Origin: Methanobacteriota archaeon
GTDB taxonomy: Archaea; Halobacteriota; Methanomicrobia; Methanomicrobiales; Methanomicrobiaceae
Direction: 5' to 3'
Assembly (NCBI GenBank): GCA_023396365.1
Contig: JAEWWL010000019.1
Span: 36,900 to 100,899, forward strand
DNA: 64,000 bases
Below, in pieces: positions 25,638 to 35,122 of the stretch. Made by a program: the position numbers and the translations under genes. Each line of letters begins with the position of its first letter. Positions within the stretch are counted from its first letter, which is position 1. The notes under the pieces are model-generated. The model was given only the letters and a program-made list of their open reading frames with translations. It was not told where the DNA came from and did not search any database.

Positions 25638-26810
25638 ATGAGAGTCTTTTTCATTGGATTTGGCCAGGCCGGGGGCAAAATAGTCGATATGTTTATCGAA
25701 CAGGATAAGAAAGCCCCTGTCCGAAGCTTTAGGGGAATTGCGGTTAATACTGCAAGAACCGATCTCATGGGTCTTAAACATATAGAACTGCGTGACCGCA
25801 TTCTTATTGGCCAGACCGTTGTAAAAGGTCATGGTGTTGGTACAGATAATGTAACCGGCGCCAAAATTACAGCGGATGAGATTGACAGCATAATCAATAC
25901 CATTGATACAAGAGGTACTCATGATATCGATGCATTTGTTGTTTGTGCAGGTCTTGGAGGAGGTACAGGCTCCGGTGGTTCACCGGTTCTGTGCCGCCAT
26001 CTAAAGCGAATTTATCGTGAGCCCGTATATGCATTAGGCATATTGCCCGCGCCTGAGGAAGGAAGGCTGTATTCATACAATGCAGCGAGAAGTCTTTCAA
26101 CACTCGTTAATGAGGCTGATAATACATTTATATTTGATAACAGTGCCTGGAAAAACGAGGGAGAAAGTGTAAGAAGCGCATATGAACGTCTTAACAATGA
26201 GATTGTAAGACGTTTTGGTGTTTTATTCCGTGCCGGAGAGGTAGGAAAAACCGGCGTTGGTGAGATGGTTGTAGACTCAAGTGAAATCATCAATACCCTG
26301 CGCGGCGGCGGTGTAAGCTCTGTAGGATATGCAATAAGCGAGAAAGTAACAGAGAGTGTTAAAAACAAGAAAGGATTCCTTGGCGGCTTCTCTGTAAAAA
26401 AGAAGGAGAACACCGAGGAAGTTTTAACAGGCGAAGACAAGTCTGCAAAGATTATCGGGCTTGTAAGGCGTGCGATGCTTGGGCGTCTCACACTTCCGTG
26501 TGACTATACCACAGCTGAACGCGCTCTTGTTCTTATTGCAGGACCGCCTGATGAGATGGACAGAAAAGGTGTTGAAAAATCCAAATCATGGGTTGAAGAG
26601 AATATTGCCGGTGTTGAGGTAAGAGGCGGAGACTATCCGACTGAAAGCTCAAAAATTGCAGCTGTTGTAATTCTTGCATCAATTGGTGATGCGCCGCGTA
26701 TAAGAGAACTTCTTGAAATAGCAAAAGAAACAAAAGAGGATGTTATAAAATCCAAAGAGCGTCGTGTTACGATGTTCGACAACGAAGAAATTGATCCGTT
26801 GTTTGAGTGA
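25638..26810 (+). CDS. Tubulin/FtsZ superfamily protein, CetZ-like
   Basis: A 390-residue GTPase homologue. The N-terminus reads FFIGFGQAGGKI instead of the FtsZ glycine string, and the tubulin signature is [11 protein letters not shown] near residue 105. The T7-like region VVDSSEIINTL keeps acidic residues. This pattern matches CetZ proteins, which in haloarchaea control cell shape and motility rather than division. It has a charged insertion (KKGFLGGFSVKKKENTE) near 245. Followed seven bases later by an exported protein, suggesting a cytoskeleton-envelope pair. Confidence 0.85.
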   Translation: MRVFFIGFGQAGGKIVDMFIEQDKKAPVRSFRGIAVNTARTDLMGLKHIELRDRILIGQTVVKGHGVGTDNVTGAKITADEIDSIINTIDTRGTHDIDAFVVCAGLGGGTGSGGSPVLCRHLKRIYREPVYALGILPAPEEGRLYSYNAARSLSTLVNEADNTFIFDNSAWKNEGESVRSAYERLNNEIVRRFGVLFRAGEVGKTGVGEMVVDSSEIINTLRGGGVSSVGYAISEKVTESVKNKKGFLGGFSVKKKENTEEVLTGEDKSAKIIGLVRRAMLGRLTLPCDYTTAERALVLIAGPPDEMDRKGVEKSKSWVEENIAGVEVRGGDYPTESSKIAAVVILASIGDAPRIRELLEIAKETKEDVIKSKERRVTMFDNEEIDPLFE

Positions 26811-26817
26811 GGCAGTT

Positions 26818-27930
26818 ATGAAAAAACAAGTAATCTTTTTGGTCTTTTTAATTTTTGCACTTTTTTTTGTGCATTCAGTATCAGCAGAAAATTTCAATGA
26901 ACCGGTTGTAACAATAACTCCGGATAAGAGCTCATATGCTCCCGGAGACAAAGTGTCAATGAGCATAAACGTTCTCCTGACAAGCAGCGGCAGTTCGACA
27001 TTTCCCGGTTCACACTCCCTTAGAGCCTCAACAGGGCTTGAGGATGTTGTATGGGAGTACAGAATAATTCAGAATGGAAACCAGCCGCCAGCGACAACAG
27101 TTTCAAAAGCCTTTATCCGAATAGACGGATTTCAGCTTGAATATCCGGCAGATTCCAATGAGATAAGTCTGGCATTTGATCTCCAGGGCAAGGTTCCATC
27201 AGTTGAAAGTACAGGAGATATTGATTTCTTCAGATTCACGCAGTTTGATCAGAACGGAAACATCATTCAGGATGAGTTTGTTGAGGAAAAACTTGTTGTA
27301 AATCCGGACGATATTGAAAAATTAAGAGATATTGTTGAGACAAACCTTGGTAATTTAAAAACGCAGATCGAGGACAAACTAAAAGCAGGTGTTGATACAG
27401 CCTCCACTCAGGCAAAATATGATATTGCAAGAGAAAAATGGGTGCAGTCTGCAACAGCTTCTTATTCTGATGCAAATACTCTTCTTGGTGATGCCCAGAC
27501 ACTCATTGCAGATGCAGAAAAACTCTTAAACCAGGCGTGGGCGCAGAAATCAATCGATGAGGCGCAGTCAACAATAAACAGTGTTGCTTTTTACATAACC
27601 GACTTTAAGGTAAACCGCAGTCTGACAAACGATGCACGTGTTATTAATATTGAAACAAAGGTTGAGTCTGCACAGTCATCCCTGAATTCTGCCAGGTCAC
27701 TAATGAATGACAAGAACTATCCTCAGGCATATACACTTGCAGAGACTGCCAGTACAAAAGCTGAAGAGGCTTTGTCTTCAGCGCAGACATTGTATGCAGA
27801 AGTAAGCAGAGGAATTATTCCTGATGTTGGCGGTGCCGGCATATTTTTAATTATTGGAATAATTGCAGTAATTGCAATTGTAGGCTTTTTAATATACAGA
27901 AAACAGACATCCTGGGATGAACTGGGATAA
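26818..27930 (+). CDS. Exported, membrane-anchored protein of unknown function linked to CetZ
   Basis: A 370-residue protein with a signal peptide (residues 1-22, ending VSA). A beta-rich domain resembling an Ig-like or carbohydrate-binding fold (about 28-170) begins VTITPDKSSYAPGDKVS. A long helical, Ala/Gln-rich region follows (about 175-335), then a membrane span (about 338-360) and the cytoplasmic tail RKQTSWDELG. I recognise no enzyme motif. ATG 26818 is seven bases after the CetZ-like stop; the open frame upstream is an overlap with that gene. Probably surface-exposed with a short inner tail. Confidence 0.7.
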   Translation: MKKQVIFLVFLIFALFFVHSVSAENFNEPVVTITPDKSSYAPGDKVSMSINVLLTSSGSSTFPGSHSLRASTGLEDVVWEYRIIQNGNQPPATTVSKAFIRIDGFQLEYPADSNEISLAFDLQGKVPSVESTGDIDFFRFTQFDQNGNIIQDEFVEEKLVVNPDDIEKLRDIVETNLGNLKTQIEDKLKAGVDTASTQAKYDIAREKWVQSATASYSDANTLLGDAQTLIADAEKLLNQAWAQKSIDEAQSTINSVAFYITDFKVNRSLTNDARVINIETKVESAQSSLNSARSLMNDKNYPQAYTLAETASTKAEEALSSAQTLYAEVSRGIIPDVGGAGIFLIIGIIAVIAIVGFLIYRKQTSWDELG

Positions 27931-28096
27931 ATAAATGGGATAAATAAATTTTTTGGTTCAATTTTTTAGTTAGCCTGCATTTTTGCATATCATTTTCTGA
28001 TTTATTCCAATCAGAAATAAAAAAAATTTAAATCTAAAATTATCTGATTCTGCTTAAAAGATTTTATCTTGCAGTCTTTATGTAAAAAAAGGTGGA

Positions 28097-29443
28097 TTAA
28101 TTCTTTAAAAGCTCATTGATTGCAGATGATGCTTTTTTTGCATTTCCCATCGCTTCTATTACAGTTGCAGCACCGGTTGCTATGTCTCCGCCGGCAAATA
28201 CATTTGGAATTGATGTCTGCCCGTTTTCATCAGTGATGACATTTCCTCTTCTTCCTCTTTTAAGATCTGGTATTAGTGAGACTAAAAGGGGGTTCGGGCT
28301 CTGGCCGATGGCTTCAATAACAACATCCACGTCCAGTGTAAATAAAAAGTCTTTGCCTTCATACGGGACAGGGCATGGTCTGTTGCTCTCATCAAGAGCT
28401 CCCATATTCATCCTGACACACTCAATTCCTGTTACAGCCGGTCCTCCGAGGATGCGGACAGGGTTTGCACAGCAGAAGAACTGTACTCCCTCTTCAACTG
28501 CGTTTGCAACCTCGGCCTCTCTTGCAGGAAGGTCTTCTTCACGGCGCCTGTAGATAAGATAAACTTCAGCGCCCATTCTTTTTGCAACACGGGCTGCATC
28601 CATTGCAACATTTCCTCCTCCTACCACAGCGACTTTATTTCCTTTCAGGACAGGAGTGTCATATTCGGGGAATCTGTCAGCGTGCATTAAGTTCACGCGT
28701 GTTAAAAATTCATTTGCAGAATATACACCATTTAGATTTTCGCCTTCAATTCCCATGAAGGATGGAAGACCTGCACCTGTTCCAAGAAATACTGCATCGT
28801 ATGCCAAAAGTTCCTTTACAGAAACACTTCTTCCGACAATGTGATTGAGCTTAAGCTCTGCGCCAAGTGATAATACCTGGTCAATCTCAGCTTTTACAAT
28901 ATCTTTTGGAAGGCGGAATGACGGAATTCCGTAGGTTAAAACTCCTCCTGCTGCATGAAGAGATTCAAAGATTGTTACTGAGTGTCCAGAGCGTGAAAGC
29001 TCTGCTGCCGCGGTTATTCCTGCAGGTCCTGAACCGACAACTGCAACACGTTTTCCTGTCGGCTTTTCAGTTTTGGGTGTGACAACTCCGTTTTGCCTTT
29101 CCCAGTCTGCAACAAATCTTTCCAGAGCACCGATTTTTACAGGCTTTTCTTTAACGCCAAGGACACATTTTCCTTCGCACTGGTTTTCCTGTGGACAAAC
29201 GCGGCCGCAGATTGCAGGAAGCATATTTTCTGATTTAATAATCTCTGCAGCTTTCTTAAAATCCCGTTCTGCAATTGCCGCAATAAATCCGGGGATATCA
29301 ATATTTACAGGGCATCCTTTGACACAGGCCGGACGTACGCATTCCATGCATCTTGTTGCCTCCAAAACCGCATTCACTTCTGAGAGTCCCTCATCAACCT
29401 CTAAAAAGTCGTTAATTCTTTCAGCTGCATCACGTTTACTCAT
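28097..29443 (-). CDS. Nfn large subunit / GltA-like flavoprotein
   Basis: A 448-residue FAD/iron-sulfur oxidoreductase of the glutamate synthase small-subunit family. The N-terminal iron-sulfur region has CMECVRPACVKGCP and a second cluster CGRVCPQENQCEGKC. FAD- and NAD(P)-binding folds follow (VVGSGPAGITAA; VVGGGNVAMDAA), and the C-terminus has FAGGDIATG. Paired with the small flavoprotein upstream it matches NfnB of the bifurcating NADH-dependent ferredoxin:NADP+ oxidoreductase, also described as sulfide dehydrogenase. The start at 29443 was chosen because it overlaps the upstream stop by eight bases and removes a non-conserved 22-residue extension. Confidence 0.88.
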   Translation of the reverse strand: MSKRDAAERINDFLEVDEGLSEVNAVLEATRCMECVRPACVKGCPVNIDIPGFIAAIAERDFKKAAEIIKSENMLPAICGRVCPQENQCEGKCVLGVKEKPVKIGALERFVADWERQNGVVTPKTEKPTGKRVAVVGSGPAGITAAAELSRSGHSVTIFESLHAAGGVLTYGIPSFRLPKDIVKAEIDQVLSLGAELKLNHIVGRSVSVKELLAYDAVFLGTGAGLPSFMGIEGENLNGVYSANEFLTRVNLMHADRFPEYDTPVLKGNKVAVVGGGNVAMDAARVAKRMGAEVYLIYRRREEDLPAREAEVANAVEEGVQFFCCANPVRILGGPAVTGIECVRMNMGALDESNRPCPVPYEGKDFLFTLDVDVVIEAIGQSPNPLLVSLIPDLKRGRRGNVITDENGQTSIPNVFAGGDIATGAATVIEAMGNAKKASSAINELLKN

Positions 29444-30290
29444 GGCTGTGCTCTCCACATCTGCAATGGTGGTGGTGTTCATTGAATTTTTCAAGCGACT
29501 CTTTTTCAAGAGCCGGATAAATTCTCTGCCTGTTCATCAGCTCATCCCAGTCAACAAGATGTGCATCAAATTCCGGCCCGTCAACACATGCAAACTTGGT
29601 CTCACCGCCGACAGTAACCCTGCACGATCCGCACATCCCTGTTCCATCGACCATAATTGGATTTAAACTCACAAATGTTTTTGTTTTGCTTGGTATTGTT
29701 GCCATTGATGTAATCTTCATCATGATTGCAGGGCCGGTAATCCAGACGCAGTCAATTTTCCCCTCATCTAATTTTTTCTTTAAGATGTCTGCCGGAAATC
29801 CGTGAAATCCCCTGCTTCCGTCGTCTGTGCAGATAACAAGCTCATCACAGTCTTCTGCAAGCTCATCTGACAGTAATAACAGCTTTTCATTTCTTGCACC
29901 TATTATTCCTGTGACGTGGTTTCCCTCTGCTTTAAGGGCTTTTGCAAGGATTGGAAGACATGCAATTCCAACACCGCCGCCTATTAAAACGCAATTGCCC
30001 CATCTTTTAAGTTCACTGGGATGGCCAAGAGGTCCTGCCACATCCAGAACAGAATCACCTTCCTTTAGTGTTGAGAGAAATCTGGTGGTCTTTCCAACTC
30101 CCATGAAAACGATTCTTATCAGGCTGCCTTTTGCAGCTGAGATTGTAAGAGGGATTCGTTCCCCCTTTTCATCAATTCGTATTACAACAAACTGCCCAGC
30201 CTGAGCGTTTTTTGATACATGCGGGGCATTTATCCAGAATTCAAAAATATTATCGGCAATCTCTGCTGCCTTTTCAATTTTATATGCCAA
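29436..30290 (-). CDS. Nfn small subunit / SudB-like flavoprotein with His-rich tail
   Basis: A 284-residue ferredoxin-NADP reductase-type protein: FAD-binding barrel (about 1-100, RIPLTIS), NAD-binding domain (LIGGGVGIACLPI) and a [2Fe-2S] site near the C-terminus (GMCGSCRV...FACVDGPEFD). With the GltA-like partner it forms the Nfn/sulfide dehydrogenase heterodimer that couples NAD(P)H and ferredoxin pools by flavin-based bifurcation. The last residues, EHHHHCRCGEHSHE, are His- and Cys-rich and unlike the family core. Start is inferred as TTG 30290 after GGAGTGA; a GTG at 30299 sits inside that site. Confidence 0.85.
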   Translation of the reverse strand: MAYKIEKAAEIADNIFEFWINAPHVSKNAQAGQFVVIRIDEKGERIPLTISAAKGSLIRIVFMGVGKTTRFLSTLKEGDSVLDVAGPLGHPSELKRWGNCVLIGGGVGIACLPILAKALKAEGNHVTGIIGARNEKLLLLSDELAEDCDELVICTDDGSRGFHGFPADILKKKLDEGKIDCVWITGPAIMMKITSMATIPSKTKTFVSLNPIMVDGTGMCGSCRVTVGGETKFACVDGPEFDAHLVDWDELMNRQRIYPALEKESLEKFNEHHHHCRCGEHSHE

Positions 30291-30326
30291 TAGTGTCACT
30301 CCAAAAACAAAATTTGTGATTATTAT

Positions 30327-31961
30327 TTAGTCTTTCAACTTCTTTACTTTACGCACCCGGACAGCAACTCCTCTCTTTGAAGAGCACATTTCCGATGCAC
30401 CCATAGCGGCGCGTCCGGTTGCAACTGCCTTTTCTCCGATTACAAAGACCTCATCACCTTCGCGTATGGAAGGGTCGCAGTTTACAACTCCTGGTGCGAG
30501 AATATCTCCCTGAGGGATAAAATTGTCAATGTAAACCCTGTATCCAGATTCAATCAGACTCCATCCTTCAAAAGTCGGACGCATAAATCCTGTTTCAGGG
30601 TCCAGTGAAAATAACTGCTTTTTACCCATTATCACTTTTTCACGGAGGAATTTGCCCTTGAGCTGAAGATTTGATGTATCGGCATCAAAACCAAACTGGT
30701 ATGACAATGTGCCTTTGATAAGATTCGGACCCTTTTTTTTGCTGAATTTTAGCGCCTCATCAATTTTTTTAAGCGACTCATTAGAGGTGAGCCTCTCAGT
30801 TGCAGTGCATTCATATTCTGTATTTGATCGTTCAAGTGCAGCCTTTGCGATTTCAAAAGAGTCGCCGTCAAGGTGAACAAACACTTTTTCATACCTGTTC
30901 TTTACAAAATATCGCGCAATAGCATCAGTAATAAATGCCCTTTCCTCTCCGTCCCAGTAGCCCGTTACAGGGACATCGTAATGTCCTGCCGGATAAATTC
31001 TTTCAAGCTCCCTTGGAACGATTCCAAGAGGTGATGTAATAATAATTTCATGAGCCCTGTTCTGAATTGCTGACTGGAATTTCATGTGGCTCTGTGAAGC
31101 TGAATAGGGTTTTTTTGCAGAGCATGGAATAAGAATCGCAATATCAGTCCTTGAAGGAACAAATCTTTCTATGACACGCTCTACAAATCTTTTGACTTCA
31201 GGCCTTTTGAGCGATTCACCTGAATTTGCATAAAGTCTTTTGTTTCTGGATACAGCAACACGAGGTTCAATGAAATCATAGGACTTATCAAAAAGGCGAA
31301 GTATGGAAACCTGTGATGCGGTGTTTCTGCAGCGGCGCTCAAGAAGTTCTCTTAGATGCCCGTCCCTTAAAAAGCTCTTAACAGTTTCTATCTCTGTTTC
31401 AAGTGCATTTCTGTTGTGCTCAAAAAGACTGCCCTTAATGCATCCGCTGCATCTGCAAAGCCCTTTTTCAAACCATTCCTCAGCAGGGAATTCTCCGTCA
31501 GCAGTACAGAATATGCCCTGTGCGGATTTTAAGTCAACAGCCCTGTAGTCAAATATGTCAAATCCTGAACTGATAAGTGAAGCTGCGTTTGACGGAAGTG
31601 CGCATGCAGGTGCATACCAGGCTGTGTCAGACGGATTGGCAGCTTTCATCTTCAAAAGGAGCTCAACATAATATTTTGGATTTTCAAGAATTGTGTGCCA
31701 GTTTGCAGCTATAAGGCAGTCTCCGGATGATCCTTTGTTTTCTGATTCAGGATGGATGAATATGATATCCTTATATTCCTGAGAAGAATTATCCACAAAT
31801 TTCTTATTAGCAAAAAGCGGAATGTTTGAAAATTCATGCTCTAAAATATCAGGGAAGATTTTGTCTGCATCAACCGCTGCAGGAGTATTGAAAATTTCGC
31901 CTGATTTATCTGTGTATAGGCCTGTTCTTGCAAGGCCGTCTCTTTTTACTGCTTCAAACAT
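30327..31961 (-). CDS. arcS: Archaeosine synthase ArcS (TgtA2)
   Basis: Modifies preQ0 at position 15 of tRNA to archaeosine, or its lysine precursor. The 544-residue protein has an N-terminal TGT-like domain lacking the transglycosylase catalytic set, a zinc-type cluster CRCSGC near residue 175, the ArcS core with the hallmark PCSAKKPYS, and a C-terminal PUA RNA-binding domain ([21 protein letters not shown]...). Overlaps the tgtA stop by eight bases, so the two steps of archaeosine synthesis are co-translated. Confidence 0.93.
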   Translation of the reverse strand: MFEAVKRDGLARTGLYTDKSGEIFNTPAAVDADKIFPDILEHEFSNIPLFANKKFVDNSSQEYKDIIFIHPESENKGSSGDCLIAANWHTILENPKYYVELLLKMKAANPSDTAWYAPACALPSNAASLISSGFDIFDYRAVDLKSAQGIFCTADGEFPAEEWFEKGLCRCSGCIKGSLFEHNRNALETEIETVKSFLRDGHLRELLERRCRNTASQVSILRLFDKSYDFIEPRVAVSRNKRLYANSGESLKRPEVKRFVERVIERFVPSRTDIAILIPCSAKKPYSASQSHMKFQSAIQNRAHEIIITSPLGIVPRELERIYPAGHYDVPVTGYWDGEERAFITDAIARYFVKNRYEKVFVHLDGDSFEIAKAALERSNTEYECTATERLTSNESLKKIDEALKFSKKKGPNLIKGTLSYQFGFDADTSNLQLKGKFLREKVIMGKKQLFSLDPETGFMRPTFEGWSLIESGYRVYIDNFIPQGDILAPGVVNCDPSIREGDEVFVIGEKAVATGRAAMGASEMCSSKRGVAVRVRKVKKLKD

Positions 31962-33405
31962 ATGAAAACCTGTTTTTTACATCTTCAAGCTCATCAGATA
32001 TTGATGCCTTTAATTCTTCATCACATGCAATAAAAAATTCTGACGATTCATTTGATAAAATCAGGTTTAAAATACCTATGCATCCTGACTTAACCATATC
32101 ATTATCCCACCCCGGAATTTCGCTTTGCCCGATTGGAAATGTCTCCTTTAGATCAGACGGGTATGGTCCGAACGGAGGTTTGAATAAAAAGACTGAATCA
32201 TAACCTGATCTTTTCTTATCATCAAACGAAATCAGAACTTTGCCTTCTGCAGGAAGCCTTTTGACCATTTCATGATAGCGGCTGACCTCTGTTCGCATGC
32301 AGCTTTCGCTTCCCCTGTAAAAGAAGCGTCTTTTTGTAATCCTGTCTGCTTTCTCAAGCTGTTCTGTATATTTTAAGAGTTCACGGTATCCTTCCAGAAG
32401 TCTCGGGTGGTTTCTGCACCGTTCATCGACAAGCTCCCATAGTGTTCCGTCAAGAATTGACTGCCTGATTCTTGATATCTCGGCAAGTGTCACATACAGG
32501 TTGTGATATGCAAGCAGTCTTTCCTTATCAGGTGATTTTTTAAGCTCTTCTGCTGTGTGTGTCCTGCAGACCTCGCATGCACACGGGAGCTCGTTTAATT
32601 CCTCAAGCTTGTAGCTTCCCTGTGGTGTCATGTATCTGCCCTCTCTTGCATAGAGTGCATATGCGGCTGAATCAAACACATCGCACCCCATTGCGGCAGC
32701 GAGTGCAAACATGGAAGGGTGACCTGCACCAAAAAGATGAATGCATGATGAAGGTGAAAGCTCTGATTTTGCTGCCATTACAACCCTTACAAGCTCTTTG
32801 TAGCGGTAGCTCTCCATTAATGGAACAACAGCTCCTATCGGACAGAATACAATATTTAAGTCTTTGACTTCCTTTCCTGCACGCTTTCTAAGCTCTGTAT
32901 GAATTCCGCCCTGAACAGGTGCACAGAGATGGCCGTCATCTATTATTGTCAGAGCTTCCTTTATCCGCTCCATTGTAACACAAAGCTCTTCTTCAGCCTC
33001 CTCAAATGATTTGTCCGGAGATGTGGCGATATCCATCGGGACAATAATCTCACTTCCTATAGAACGCTGAAAATTTACTGTCTCGGAATTTGTAAAGCCG
33101 ACATCGCCATAAACAGACTGCTGAAAAGCACCTGAGTCAGTCATAATAACACCACTGAAATTCAGGACTTTATGAAGGCCTTCTCTAATTGCCCTTTCGC
33201 GGAATTCCTCGCTTTTGCTGAATATGTATGCATTTGTAATTAGTGCCTCAACACCGAGTTTCTGCATCTCTTCCGGTTTTATTAGCTGTATGTGGGGATT
33301 TATTACCGGAAGAAGAAGTGGTGTTTTTATTATTTTATCGCCGACTTTCAATTTGCCGGCTCTTCCCATGATATCCTTGTGGACTACCTCAAAACTGATG
33401 CTCAT
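31954..33405 (-). CDS. tgtA: tRNA-guanine(15) transglycosylase, without PUA domain
   Basis: Exchanges guanine 15 of archaeal tRNA for preQ0. The catalytic domain is complete: [13 protein letters not shown] near residue 90, DIATSPD, PVQGGIH, and the zinc site CACEVCRTH near 275. At 483 residues it lacks a C-terminal PUA domain; residues 340-483 form an accessory region. The PUA function may be supplied by ArcS, encoded next. ATG 33405 overlaps the AMMECR1 stop by four bases and follows GAGGAT. Confidence 0.93.
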   Translation of the reverse strand: MSISFEVVHKDIMGRAGKLKVGDKIIKTPLLLPVINPHIQLIKPEEMQKLGVEALITNAYIFSKSEEFRERAIREGLHKVLNFSGVIMTDSGAFQQSVYGDVGFTNSETVNFQRSIGSEIIVPMDIATSPDKSFEEAEEELCVTMERIKEALTIIDDGHLCAPVQGGIHTELRKRAGKEVKDLNIVFCPIGAVVPLMESYRYKELVRVVMAAKSELSPSSCIHLFGAGHPSMFALAAAMGCDVFDSAAYALYAREGRYMTPQGSYKLEELNELPCACEVCRTHTAEELKKSPDKERLLAYHNLYVTLAEISRIRQSILDGTLWELVDERCRNHPRLLEGYRELLKYTEQLEKADRITKRRFFYRGSESCMRTEVSRYHEMVKRLPAEGKVLISFDDKKRSGYDSVFLFKPPFGPYPSDLKETFPIGQSEIPGWDNDMVKSGCIGILNLILSNESSEFFIACDEELKASISDELEDVKNRFSYV

Positions 33406-33974
33406 GCTATCCTCTTATTTTCTGAAAAAATCTGCCCCTCAAAAGTAAGAAGCTCATAACTGTTATCCTTCCAGCAGTCTTTAAAAAGTCCTGCTTTGAG
33501 GCATGTATGGCTTAAAAATTCTTCTGACGTCCATTTGTAATCTGTAGCCACCTGCGGAAGCAGAAGTCCGGCGTGCCCTCTGCCCTGAATAATAAGTCCG
33601 TGACGGCCAATTTCAATTTTTTGACTCCTCTCTTCTGCCGGACACAAAAGGGGCTCTGGCTTTGTAAGGATTGTTACTTCGAGAGTGATGCTTTCAAGCT
33701 CATCCTGCTGAACCGGCGGGAATCTTGGATCTTTTGTAGCGGCAGAGACTGCCGCATCCCTGATTGCCTCAAAAAGCGGCAGGATGGGATACGGATATCC
33801 TATGCAGCCTCTTAACTCTCCGTATTTTGTGAGTGTTACAAAAACTCCGCGCTCCTCAGCAAATACTGAAGGCAGTTTGGGACAGGTGATTTCTCTGTCT
33901 GCAATATATTTTTCAATTGATTTTCTTGCAAGACACACGGCAGCCTTTCCATCCTCTTCACAAAGCAGCATCAT
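33402..33974 (-). CDS. AMMECR1 domain protein
   Basis: A 190-residue member of the AMMECR1 family found in all archaea and eukaryotes; biochemical function is not established. The hallmark LRGCIGYP lies near residue 53, with DPRFPPV and the C-terminal [17 protein letters not shown] segment. First gene of the AMMECR1-tgtA-arcS operon, all overlapping. Two tandem ATGs (33974 and 33971) follow AGGT; the second has better spacing. The start is only 35 bases from the divergent RNase P RNA. Confidence 0.88.
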   Translation of the reverse strand: MMLLCEEDGKAAVCLARKSIEKYIADREITCPKLPSVFAEERGVFVTLTKYGELRGCIGYPYPILPLFEAIRDAAVSAATKDPRFPPVQQDELESITLEVTILTKPEPLLCPAEERSQKIEIGRHGLIIQGRGHAGLLLPQVATDYKWTSEEFLSHTCLKAGLFKDCWKDNSYELLTFEGQIFSENKRIA

Positions 33975-33980
33975 TACCTG

Positions 33981-33988
33981 TATATATT
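33981..33988 (+). promoter_or_regulatory. TATA box of the RNase P RNA gene
   Basis: TATATATT is centred about 25 bases upstream of the inferred 5' end of the RNase P RNA at 34010, the expected archaeal TATA-to-start distance. It also lies between the RNA gene and the AMMECR1 start. Confidence 0.65.
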
Positions 33989-34009
33989 GTGTGCTGACAA
34001 TAATAAGAT

Positions 34010-34330
34010 TGAGAGGGAGAGTGCGGCTGACGGTGGCATCTATTTGCCGCTGAGGAAAGTCCCCACTCCGGCCGGATACGCAGCCGCATTCAAGTGCGGG
34101 TGGCGAGAGTCACGGCTCTGACACAGAAACGATACGGCCTCATTTCCGTAGTTTATGATGCAGGTTTTAAACTGCTGAAGCGTTAGTAGGTATGAGGATA
34201 CGATGGAACGGTGAATCCCTGCGGGTGCAAGCCAGAACAGGGGCATATACGGCATTTCCGGGCCGGCCCCGGGTATGGCGCGACAGCTGAATGCCGCAAT
34301 GAACAGAATGGGGCTTACTACTCCCACTCA
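34010..34330 (+). ncRNA. rnpB: RNase P RNA
   Basis: The catalytic RNA that removes 5' leaders from pre-tRNA. The universally conserved 5' core GAGGAAAGTCCCCACTC and the 3' core ACAGAATGGGGCTTACTAC (ACAGAAnnnGGCTTA) are both present at normal spacing. The ends were set from helix P1: TGAGAGGGAG at 34010-34019 pairs with CTCCCACTCA at 34321-34330 with a single A-A mismatch. Size of about 320 bases and the internal GGTGAATCCCTGCGGGTGCAAG suggest archaeal type A. Runs divergently from the AMMECR1 operon. Confidence 0.96.
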
Positions 34331-34459
34331 GATATTAAGAAAGACTGTTTTGCAAAATTATTATATTCATTTTATCGGATAGCATAGAGATTTTGGAAAT
34401 ACTTCAGTTAATTAGTAAAATTCACAAAATACGAATTCTCCTGTTTTTGCCAATACATC

Positions 34460-34475
34460 TTATATTCTATAAATT
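34460..34475 (+). promoter_or_regulatory. TATA region of the XRE-CBS gene
   Basis: TTATATTCTATAAATT lies 20-30 bases upstream of the ATG at 34492 and no ribosome-binding site is visible between them. This suggests a leaderless transcript beginning at or near the start codon. Confidence 0.5.
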
Positions 34476-34491
34476 ACTATCAGTAATCACA

Positions 34492-35049
34492 ATGCATATT
34501 CCGGATTCAGGTGAGATTAGGGAAAAGCGAATTGAACTTGGGCTGACCCAGTCTCAGGTTGCTGAAAAAACAGGTCTTAGCCAGTCCATGATAGCACGAA
34601 TAGAGTCAGGAACAGTTGATCCAAGAGTGAGCACCTATAAAAAAATTGTTGATGTCTTAAACAGGGAGGAGATATCAGTAATTACTGCCGGTGATATGAT
34701 GCACAGTCCGGTAATAAGTGTTCAGGTAAATGAAACTCTTGCCAGAACAGTTTCGATTATGGAAAATTATGGCATATCACAGATACCTGTTCTTGAAAAA
34801 GGTGTTGCTGTAGGCTGCATATCTGAATCTGCTATAATCAATGCAATGGATGAGGGGAGAATTCAGAAGATACAGGCGCATATTGTATCTGATTTTATGG
34901 AGGACGGTTTTCCGACAATTCCCAAATCGACATCAATGGATACAATAATTCATCTGCTTCATAATCATCATGCAATACTTGTATCTGAAAAAGGAAAGGT
35001 TGCCGGAGTTATTACGAAACATGATCTTATCGGGATGATAACGCATTGA
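34492..35049 (+). CDS. HTH (XRE family) regulator with two CBS domains
   Basis: A 185-residue predicted transcription factor. Residues 5-60 are a Cro/CI-type helix-turn-helix (LTQSQVAEKTGLSQSMIARIESG); residues 68-185 are a CBS pair (DMMHSPVISVQ and ITKHDLIGMI) that usually binds adenine nucleotides. The open frame extends 99 bases upstream, but ATG 34492 fits the domain boundary and the TATA spacing for leaderless translation. It is a stand-alone gene. Such archaeal proteins are predicted energy-state sensors; targets unknown. Confidence 0.85.
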   Translation: MHIPDSGEIREKRIELGLTQSQVAEKTGLSQSMIARIESGTVDPRVSTYKKIVDVLNREEISVITAGDMMHSPVISVQVNETLARTVSIMENYGISQIPVLEKGVAVGCISESAIINAMDEGRIQKIQAHIVSDFMEDGFPTIPKSTSMDTIIHLLHNHHAILVSEKGKVAGVITKHDLIGMITH

Positions 35050-35122
35050 AAAAATTTTGGAGAAATTTGAATTATAGCAGATTTTTCAGGAAAAATAGAG
35101 AAATAAAAAAATTTTTTTAAAA

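Noticed and set aside
34040..34327. Minus-strand open frame within the RNase P RNA gene
   Set aside because: The plus strand carries both conserved RNase P RNA cores and a paired P1 helix, so the reverse open frame is chance.
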